Of a stretch of DNA of 26,756 nucleotides, positions 1-7,220 are shown one piece after another (positions within the stretch are counted from its first letter, which is position 1; each line of letters opens with the position of its first letter). The position numbers were made by a program, and so were the translations under genes. The notes beneath the pieces are model-generated. The model was not told where the DNA came from. It ran no database searches and was given only the letters and a program-made list of their open reading frames with translations. The stretch is from the NCBI GenBank assembly GCA_026388445.1, contig JAPLJU010000038.1, positions 1 through 26,756 of the forward strand, given 5' to 3'. Origin of the DNA: Deltaproteobacteria bacterium. Its GTDB lineage: Bacteria > Desulfobacterota > Syntrophia > Syntrophales > UBA2192.

Positions 1-2
1 TC

Positions 3-188
3 AGCTGCGTGTGCGGCAACGTTATAAAGACCCGATCGACGAAGAAAGACATCAAGGTCGAAATCTGCTCGAAATGTCACCCCTTCATGACGGGAAAGCA
101 GAAGATCATGGATACCGCCGGTCGCGTGGAGCGTTTCAAGAAAAAGTACGCCAATGTGAAAATAACCAAGAAAGAGAATGCCAAGTAA
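3..188 (+). CDS. rpmE: 50S ribosomal protein L31, 5'-truncated by window edge
   Basis: Structural protein of the large ribosomal subunit. The visible 61 residues begin inside the N-terminal zinc-binding part: a CxC pair (SCVCGN) at the edge is followed by a second pair in EICSKCHPF, so all four cysteines of the zinc-containing (C+) L31 form are present. The family motif TGKQK...DTAGRVERFKKKY follows, and the protein ends in a lysine-rich tail at the TAA codon 186-188. L31 is usually about 66-75 residues, so roughly 14 N-terminal residues lie outside the window. It is the first gene of a run with prfA and prmC, an order common in deltaproteobacteria. The identification is firm; only the start is missing. 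Confidence 0.95.
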   Translation, partial: SCVCGNVIKTRSTKKDIKVEICSKCHPFMTGKQKIMDTAGRVERFKKKYANVKITKKENAK

Positions 189-230
189 GCTCGTGAAAAA
201 AGCATCTATTCTTTCCCCTTGCACCCCTGG

Positions 231-253
231 CCCCGGATACCGGGAAGCCGGGG
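231..253 (+). terminator. GC-rich hairpin after rpmE without a T-tract
   Basis: CCCCGG at 231-236 can pair with CCGGGG at 248-253 around an 11-nt loop, 42 nt after the rpmE stop. No run of T follows (the next bases are TAAAGG), so it is not a classical intrinsic terminator. It could be an mRNA 3'-end stabiliser or simply a chance hairpin in GC-rich DNA. Confidence 0.25.
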
Positions 254-397
254 TAAAGGATCTCACCTGCCCGATTGACCTTTGTCCGTTACGGACTCTC
301 CATTTTCTTTAGGGCCTTACCCGCACCAAGACGATTTTTCATGGACAGCCCCGGTGCCCCAGGTGGTCGTCAGTAAGTATTTTATCCGAAGGATGTC

Positions 398-1468
398 ATG
401 TTTAAGAAACTGAAGGATATCGAGAGTCGATACGAAACGCTGGAGAAGAAACTCGGCGATCCGTCCGTGGTCTCAAACCGCGGCGAGTACCAGAGGTGCG
501 CGAAGGAGCATGCCGATCTCCGGGAGCTCGTTGACACTTTTCGCGAATATGAAAGGGTGAACGCCCAGCTCGAAGAATGCCAGAGAATACTCCGTGAAAA
601 TGATGAAGAACTGAAGGAGATCGCCAAGGAGGAATTACCACAGCTCAGGGAGAGGATCTCCATCCTTGAAGAGCGGTTGAAAATCCTTTTGATCCCCCGG
701 GATCCGAATGACGACAAAAACGTGATCCTCGAGATCCGTGCCGGGACCGGCGGGGACGAGGCGGGGCTCTTTGCTGCCGACCTCTACCGGATGTATTCGC
801 GCTACGCTGAAGGCGCAAACTGGAAAGTGGACATCCTGAGCTCCAGCGCGGCGGGCGGCATGGGCGGGTTCAAGGAAGTCATTCTCCTCATCGAAGGAAA
901 AGGCGCCTACAGCCGACTGAAATACGAAAGCGGTGTCCACCGGGTGCAACGCGTTCCCGCGACGGAGGCCCAGGGAAGGATTCACACCTCCGCTGCTACC
1001 GTAGCCGTTTTACCTGAAGCGGAGGAGGTGGAGGTCCAGATCGACCCCAACGATCTCAAGATCGACGTGTTCCGTTCCAGCGGCCACGGAGGCCAGAGCG
1101 TCAATACCACCGATTCTGCCGTCCGGGTCACCCATATTCCCACCGGCCTTGTCGTCTCCTGCCAGGACGAAAAGTCCCAGCACAAGAACAAGGCAAAGGC
1201 CATCAAAGTGCTCCGCGCGAGGCTTCTCGACAGGATGCAGGCCGAGAGTCATGCGGAGATCTCCGAGACGAGGAGAAAACAGGTGGGGTCGGGGGACCGC
1301 AGCGAACGAATCCGGACCTACAATTTCCCTCAGGGGCGTGTGACAGACCACCGGATCGGACTTACCCTCTACAATCTGGAGAAAATTATCGACGGGGACC
1401 TCCAGCACATCATTGACAGTCTCGCGGCTCACTTTCAGGCCGAGGCCCTCAAGAACTCGGCGGCCTGA
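398..1468 (+). CDS. prfA: Peptide chain release factor 1
   Basis: RF1 recognises UAA and UAG stop codons and triggers hydrolysis of peptidyl-tRNA on the ribosome. The 356-residue length is usual for the family (E. coli 360). The codon-recognition tripeptide PAT is at residues 187-189 in RVPATEAQGRIHTS; RF2 would have SPF there. The catalytic GGQ is at residues 231-233 in SSGHGGQSVNTTDS. The N-terminal 100 residues form the expected charged helical domain 1. The start ATG at 398 opens MFKKLKDIESRYETLEKKL, a standard RF1 N-terminus; the AAGGATG just upstream offers only a weak ribosome site. The next gene encodes the methyltransferase that modifies the GGQ glutamine, so enzyme and substrate genes are neighbours as in many bacteria. 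Confidence 0.97.
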   Translation: MFKKLKDIESRYETLEKKLGDPSVVSNRGEYQRCAKEHADLRELVDTFREYERVNAQLEECQRILRENDEELKEIAKEELPQLRERISILEERLKILLIPRDPNDDKNVILEIRAGTGGDEAGLFAADLYRMYSRYAEGANWKVDILSSSAAGGMGGFKEVILLIEGKGAYSRLKYESGVHRVQRVPATEAQGRIHTSAATVAVLPEAEEVEVQIDPNDLKIDVFRSSGHGGQSVNTTDSAVRVTHIPTGLVVSCQDEKSQHKNKAKAIKVLRARLLDRMQAESHAEISETRRKQVGSGDRSERIRTYNFPQGRVTDHRIGLTLYNLEKIIDGDLQHIIDSLAAHFQAEALKNSAA

Positions 1469-1513
1469 GCCAGGGCTTTTCATTACCATACTTCATCAGA
1501 ATATCCGGGGGTC

Positions 1514-2387
1514 ATGAAGCGGGAACCGATGACGATCCGCCAGGTCATCAGAGAAACCGAACGCCGACTCGGGCGGAAGGGATTTCCGTCACCGGGACTT
1601 GACGCGGAGATCCTTCTGGCCACCTGTCTCGGTATGGAACGCACGGGCCTTTTCCGGGACATGGACCGGCCGGTAGCTCCGCGGGACCTGCAATCCTTCA
1701 ACAACCTCGTTGAGCGAAGGCTCCGGGGCGAACCTGTCGCCTACATCGTCGGCCGAAAGGAATTCTGGTCCCTGGATTTGAAAGTCGGCGCCGCGGTACT
1801 CGTGCCGAGGCCGGAGACCGAGATCCTGGTGCAGGTTGTCCTCGAAACGGCAAGGCGTCTCGGCAAAGCCTCGCTTTGCATCCTCGAGGTCGGAACGGGA
1901 AGCGGGGCGATCAGCATCGTCCTGGCCAGGGAGCTCGAGTCGGCACGGATCGTCTCGACCGATCTGTCTTTGGAAGCCCTGGGGATCGCCCGTGAGAATG
2001 CGGTAAGGCATGGCGTGGCTGACAGAATTTCCTTTCTCGCCTGTAATTTACTAGAGCCTTTTCGCGGCTCCTTTGATATGATCGTGTCGAACCCGCCTTA
2101 CCTCAGCGAGTCGGAATATGAAGGCCTTCCGGGTGAGATCCGGGATTTCGAGCCGAGGGGAGCACTGCTTGCGGGGCCGGAAGGGACGGAATTTCACCGC
2201 GCGATAATCCGCCATTCCGGGGCGTACCTGAATGACGGCGGCTGGCTTTTTCTGGAGATTGGATTCGACCAGAAGGATGCGGTCAGTGCCCTGCTCGTTC
2301 ACTCAGGGTATTATGATGCGGTCCGGTTCACCAGGGATTATGCCGGGATCGAGAGGGTTGCTGCGGCCCGAAGGAGGTTGAAGAACG

Positions 2388-2395
<8 letters not shown>
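1514..2395 (+). CDS. prmC: Release factor glutamine N5-methyltransferase
   Basis: PrmC (HemK) transfers a methyl group from S-adenosylmethionine to the glutamine of the GGQ loop of RF1 and RF2. The protein has 293 residues. A helical N-terminal domain that grips the release factor (residues 1-110) is followed by a Rossmann methyltransferase domain. The SAM-binding glycine motif EVGTGSG is at residues 125-131 and the substrate-glutamine motif NPPY at 193-196 (VSNPPYLSESEYEGLP). A GGGGG sits just before the ATG at 1514; an in-frame ATG at 1529 is an alternative start. The 3' end overlaps murA by 8 nt, suggesting translational coupling. Confidence 0.96.
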
Positions 2396-3638
<1,243 letters not shown>

Positions 3639-3639
3639 C

Positions 3640-4938
3640 ATGAAAATTCTCGGGAGTTCAGACAGGCGTTTCAAGGAGGTCTTCGACCGGATCAAAAGCC
3701 GCGGCCGGGTCATCGACAGGACACTCGAGAGCGTTGTTCGCGCCATCATCGATGACGTCCGGCGCCGGGGGGACAAGGCCCTTTTTGAATACGGGAAGAA
3801 GTTTGACAAGGTATCCCTCGGCCCCCGCACCATCGAGGTCAAGCCGGCGGAGATCAAAGAGGCCCTTTCAATACTGAATAACCGGGCGCTTAAAACCCTC
3901 AAGCTTGCGGCCCGTCGTATTGAGAAATATCACAAAAAACAGGTTGCCGGCTCCTGGTCCTTCAAGGAGGCAGACGGTATCGAGCTCGGGCAGGAGATCC
4001 GGCCGATCGAACGGGTGGGAATTTACGCCCCCGGGGGGCTTGCCGCATACCCCTCCACGGTGCTTATGGCTGCCATACCGGCCAGGATCGCCGGCGTCAG
4101 GGAAATCCTCCTGGCGACCCCGCCGGGCAGAAGCGGCGTCAACCCCTTCATCCTCGCCGCAGCGGAGATCGCGGGCGTCGACCGCGTCTTCAAGATGGGC
4201 GGCGCCCAGGCCATTGCCGCCTTGGCCTACGGGACGGAGTCCGTCCCTTCGGTGGACAAGATCGTGGGACCGGGAAATGCCTATGTGGCAATGGCCAAGC
4301 GAATGGTCTTCGGAACAGTTGGTATCGACATGATTGCGGGGCCCAGCGAGATCATGATTATTTGCGACGGGAAGGCCGATCCTGCCGTCATTGCCGCCGA
4401 CCTTCTCTCCCAGGCCGAACACGATGAGCTGGCAAGCTCCATCCTCCTGACGACCGATAGCGCCTTTGCCCGGTCGGTGGCCCGGGAGGTGGGTCTCCAG
4501 CTCGGAGAGCTTCCCAGGCGGAATATCGCGCGGAAAGCCATTGAAGATTACGGGCTCATCATTATCACCGGGGATCTGGATGAAGCCGTCGCTATTGCGA
4601 ATCGTTTCGCGCCGGAGCACCTGGAACTTGTGGTCGGGAATCCAAGGCGGATCCTACGGAAGGTATGGAATGCCGGGGCCGTTTTTCTCGGGCCCAGCAC
4701 CCCGGAGGTCCTGGGGGATTATCTTGCGGGGCCCAATCATATCCTCCCGACGGGGGGAACTGCCCGGTTTTCCTCCCCCCTTGGCGTTTATGATTTTGTG
4801 AAGCGGACGAGCGTGATTTCCTTTACCGCCGGGGCGCTTGAAAAATACGGGCCCGAGGCCGAGGTCTTTGCCCGGATCGAAGGGCTTGAGGCCCATGGCC
4901 GCTCGATTGCGAGGCGGTTAGAATCAAAAAGGCCTTGA
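3640..4938 (+). CDS. hisD: Histidinol dehydrogenase
   Basis: HisD oxidises L-histidinol to L-histidine in two NAD-dependent steps, ending the histidine pathway. The 432 residues cover the whole family fold. Catalytic Glu326 and His327 are in RFAPEHLEL. The zinc ligands are Gln258 and His261 (LLSQAEHDELASS), Asp360 (LGDYLAGPNHILPTGG) and His419 (EGLEAHGRS). The nucleotide-binding stretch IVGPGNAYVA is at about 208-217. No other his genes are in the window, so this copy sits apart from any his operon; pairing with murA is common in deltaproteobacteria. The start ATG follows the murA stop by 1 nt. The stop codon TGA lies inside the -35 hexamer of the next promoter. Confidence 0.97.
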   Translation: MKILGSSDRRFKEVFDRIKSRGRVIDRTLESVVRAIIDDVRRRGDKALFEYGKKFDKVSLGPRTIEVKPAEIKEALSILNNRALKTLKLAARRIEKYHKKQVAGSWSFKEADGIELGQEIRPIERVGIYAPGGLAAYPSTVLMAAIPARIAGVREILLATPPGRSGVNPFILAAAEIAGVDRVFKMGGAQAIAALAYGTESVPSVDKIVGPGNAYVAMAKRMVFGTVGIDMIAGPSEIMIICDGKADPAVIAADLLSQAEHDELASSILLTTDSAFARSVAREVGLQLGELPRRNIARKAIEDYGLIIITGDLDEAVAIANRFAPEHLELVVGNPRRILRKVWNAGAVFLGPSTPEVLGDYLAGPNHILPTGGTARFSSPLGVYDFVKRTSVISFTAGALEKYGPEAEVFARIEGLEAHGRSIARRLESKRP

Positions 4939-4963
4939 CAATTTTTGCCCGGAATTATTTAAT
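4935..4963 (+). promoter_or_regulatory. Sigma-70 type promoter overlapping the hisD stop codon
   Basis: TTGACA at 4935-4940 is a perfect -35 hexamer. It is separated by 17 nt from TTTAAT at 4958-4963, which matches TATAAT at five of six positions. Transcription would start near 4970, about 97 nt before the tRNA-Gly gene. The -35 contains the TGA stop of hisD. It is the best sigma-70 candidate before the tRNA and the rimP operon. Confidence 0.6.
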
Positions 4964-4980
4964 TCATACCCTTGAAAGTT

Positions 4981-5060
4981 CTTTGTCCGTCGTCCTTGCA
5001 TCCGCGGCGGCAGCCGGCATGGACAAGACAGACAAGACGACAAAGTAGACAAAACAGACG
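4981..5060. repeat. Imperfect inverted repeat of GACAAA/GACGAA-type units in the tRNA leader
   Basis: The left arm begins CTTTGTCCGTCGTCCTTG (4981-4998). The right part is a run of purine-rich near-repeats (GACAAGACAGACAAGACGAC, continuing as AAAGTAGACAAAACAGACG) over 5022-5060. CTTTGTC at 4981-4987 pairs perfectly with GACAAAG at 5039-5045, and the pairing continues with bulges (GTC 4989-4991 with GAC 5036-5038, CTTG 4995-4998 with CAAG 5024-5027). The core is GC-rich. The same unit type and arm arrangement recur at 9753-9840. The function is unknown; it lies in the predicted 5' leader of the tRNA transcript. Confidence 0.5.
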
Positions 5061-5066
5061 CATAGA

Positions 5067-5141
5067 GCGGGCGTAATTCAGCGGTAGAATGTCAGCTTCC
5101 CAAGCTGAACGTCGTGGGTTCGATTCCCATCGCCCGCTCCA
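5067..5141 (+). tRNA. tRNA-Gly (anticodon CCC), CCA encoded
   Basis: A full cloverleaf can be drawn. The acceptor stem is GCGGGCG (5067-5073) with CGCCCGC (5131-5137). The D stem is ATTC/GAAT, the anticodon stem TCAGC/GCTGA with loop TTCCCAA, and the T stem GTGGG/CCCAT with loop TTCGATT. The anticodon CCC at 5099-5101 reads GGG glycine codons. The discriminator base T5138 is typical for bacterial tRNA-Gly, and the CCA end (5139-5141) is encoded. It stands where E. coli has metY (initiator tRNA) ahead of rimP-nusA-infB. Confidence 0.95.
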
Positions 5142-5196
5142 TTTTTATGCTTACTTCTGACCTGACCCATCTCACCGTTTCAATACGTTTTTTTGC

Positions 5197-5225
5197 TTGC
5201 ATCGGTCGTTTTTGTGTGTTAGAAA
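5197..5225 (+). promoter_or_regulatory. Weak candidate promoter for rimP
   Basis: TTGCAT at 5197-5202 is followed after 17 nt by TAGAAA at 5220-5225. Each hexamer matches the sigma-70 consensus at about four positions. If it is used, the terminator-like hairpin at 5255-5276 would lie in the rimP leader. The element is weak and may be chance. Confidence 0.25.
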
Positions 5226-5254
5226 GCACCTGAAATTCGAATGGTTTATATTCG

Positions 5255-5276
5255 AGTGGGCACCGCCCACTTTTTT
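5255..5276 (+). terminator. Intrinsic terminator between tRNA-Gly and rimP
   Basis: AGTGGGC (5255-5261) pairs perfectly with GCCCACT (5265-5271) around a 3-nt loop, directly followed by a T run (5271-5276) and ATTTT. This is a textbook rho-independent terminator. It ends about 47 nt before the rimP start, so it either ends the tRNA transcript or acts as an attenuator for the rimP operon. Confidence 0.75.
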
Positions 5277-5323
5277 ATTTTGTGGGTTCGTACATTCAGG
5301 ATATAAACGTGGGGCGGGGACGG

Positions 5324-5803
5324 ATGAGCGACATCGTTAAAAATTATCGGCAAAGAATCATCGAGATCATCGAACCCATGGTGTCGGATGAAGGGATGGA
5401 GATCGTCGATGTCGAGTGCCTGCGGATGAAAACCCGGTGGCTGGTTCGCCTTTTCATCGACAAAGAAGGTGGCGTGACCCTCGCTGACTGCACAAACGTC
5501 AGTCATGAGGTGGGTGACTTGCTGGATATCTACGATATTCCGCCCGGTCCCTATACCCTGGAAGTTTCCTCGCCCGGACTGGATCGCCCTCTTGCCCGGG
5601 ACAAGGATTTCATCCGGTACAAGGGATCGAAGGTCAGGGTCCGACTGACCGGGAAAATCGAGGGGATCCGGAACTTCAGAGGCACGCTGGAGGATTTTCT
5701 GGAAGAAAACGGAGAGAAGGTCATCATCCTTACCGTGGATGGGAAAAAATACCGGATCCCGAAAGAGTCGGTGGCGAAGGCGAATCTCGAATACGAGCCA
5801 TAA
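5324..5803 (+). CDS. rimP: Ribosome maturation factor RimP
   Basis: RimP assists assembly of the 30S subunit. The 159-residue product has the alpha/beta N-terminal domain (about 1-85) with the family signature SSPGLDRPL at residues 82-90, then an SH3-like C-terminal domain ending KKYRIPKESVAKANLEYEP. The ATG at 5324 is preferred: it follows GGGGCGGGGA at a suitable distance and opens MSDIVKNYRQRIIEIIEPMV, a normal RimP start. An upstream in-frame GTG at 5282 would add 14 residues unlike the family. nusA follows after about 100 nt, the almost universal bacterial order. Confidence 0.95.
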   Translation: MSDIVKNYRQRIIEIIEPMVSDEGMEIVDVECLRMKTRWLVRLFIDKEGGVTLADCTNVSHEVGDLLDIYDIPPGPYTLEVSSPGLDRPLARDKDFIRYKGSKVRVRLTGKIEGIRNFRGTLEDFLEENGEKVIILTVDGKKYRIPKESVAKANLEYEP

Positions 5804-5905
5804 GCGTCACACCAAATCGGTGATCCGAAAGACGAGATTTTTTTGAAAAAAGAATGAAAAGCGTCTGTCCTGTGTGTGGGTTGAGCAAAACGGGAGGAAC
5901 ATTGC

Positions 5906-7165
5906 ATGTTACCTGAACTGAAACGTCTGATTGAACAGATGGGCAAAGACAAGGGTATCGAAAAGGCGATCATCATCGAAGCCCTGGAATCAGCGATGCT
6001 GACTGCCGCGAGAAAAAAACTTGGGGCTCAGGTCGAGCTGGAAGCCCACTACAACGAGGAGGCAGGAGAGCTCGAGGTATTCCAGTTCAAGACCGTTGTC
6101 GAAAAGGTTCTGGATCCGGAAACCCAGATATCTTTGCAGCAGGCCAGAAAGGAACTGGACGAGGAGGCACAGCCCGGGGACAGTCTCGGCATGAGGCTGG
6201 ACGCGGCCTCTTTCGGGCGGATCGCCGTGCAGACGGCCAAGCAGATCATCATCCAGAAGGTCAAGGACGCGGAGCGGGACAAGACCTATGAGGAATACAA
6301 AGACAGAAAAGGTCAGCTCGTCAACGGTTTCGTCCAGCGGTTTGAAGGCGGGAGCATCATCGTCAATCTCGGCCGCGCAGAGGCTGTCATACCCCCTTCC
6401 GAGCAAATAACCCGCGAGTCCTACAAGCGAGGTGAAAGAATCCGGGCGTATGTGATCGACGTAAAAAAGATATCCAAGGGGCCCCAGATTATCCTCTCCC
6501 GGACCCACCCGGGATTTGTCCGGGCCCTGTTCGAAGTCGAGGTTCCCGAGATCTCCGAGGGGTTTATTGACATCGTCAGTGTGGCCAGGGAGCCCGGCAA
6601 TCGAACGAAAATCGCCGTCAAGACCAACGATAAGGACATCGATCCCGTGGGGGCCTGCGTGGGTATGCGGGGTTCGCGGGTTCAGAGCGTTGTACAGGAA
6701 CTCAAGGGAGAAAAAATCGATATTGTGCCTTTCTCCGAGGATCCGGTGAAATACGTCTGCAGTTCCCTGTCACCGGCGAAGGTCAGCAAAGTTTTCATGT
6801 ACGATGAAAATAAATCCATGGAGGTCATTGTCCCGGACGATCAGCTGTCGCTGGCCATCGGCAGGAGTGGTCAGAACGTGAGGCTGGCGGTGAGGCTGAC
6901 GGGATGGAAGATCGACGTCAAGAACGAGTCGATGCTGGCAGCGCAGGCTGAGGAGGGTCCCAAGATCCTCTTGAAGATCCCCGGTCTGCAGGAAGCCGAT
7001 GCAGAGCTTCTTTTCAAAGAAGGTTATAAGAGTATCTCCGCGATTGCCTCGGCGGACCCGGAGATACTGAAGGCGATTCCCGGTGTGGATGAGCAAAAGG
7101 TAACGGAGTGGGTGTCAAGCGCTGAGCAGATCATGAATCAACAGGTCAACAGGGAGAGCGCATGA
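5906..7165 (+). CDS. nusA: Transcription termination/antitermination factor NusA
   Basis: NusA binds RNA polymerase and nascent RNA and modulates pausing, termination and antitermination. The 419 residues contain the N-terminal polymerase-binding domain (about 1-130), an S1 domain (about 135-200), KH1 with the GMRG loop at 253-256, and KH2 with IGRSGQN at about 318-324. The C-terminal region (about 350-410) looks like helix-hairpin-helix repeats (LLKIPGLQEADAELLF, LKAIPGVDEQKVTEW); it replaces the paired acidic repeats of E. coli NusA (495 residues). A clear ribosome site, GGGAGGA at about 5890-5896, precedes the ATG. The gap to infB is 55 nt; no ylxR or L7Ae-like gene lies between, unlike many other bacteria. 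Confidence 0.97.
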   Translation: MLPELKRLIEQMGKDKGIEKAIIIEALESAMLTAARKKLGAQVELEAHYNEEAGELEVFQFKTVVEKVLDPETQISLQQARKELDEEAQPGDSLGMRLDAASFGRIAVQTAKQIIIQKVKDAERDKTYEEYKDRKGQLVNGFVQRFEGGSIIVNLGRAEAVIPPSEQITRESYKRGERIRAYVIDVKKISKGPQIILSRTHPGFVRALFEVEVPEISEGFIDIVSVAREPGNRTKIAVKTNDKDIDPVGACVGMRGSRVQSVVQELKGEKIDIVPFSEDPVKYVCSSLSPAKVSKVFMYDENKSMEVIVPDDQLSLAIGRSGQNVRLAVRLTGWKIDVKNESMLAAQAEEGPKILLKIPGLQEADAELLFKEGYKSISAIASADPEILKAIPGVDEQKVTEWVSSAEQIMNQQVNRESA

Positions 7166-7220
7166 GATAACGCGGGAGGCTTATCTTTACGGCATCAAGA
7201 CCTACGGGGGAGTTTCGATA

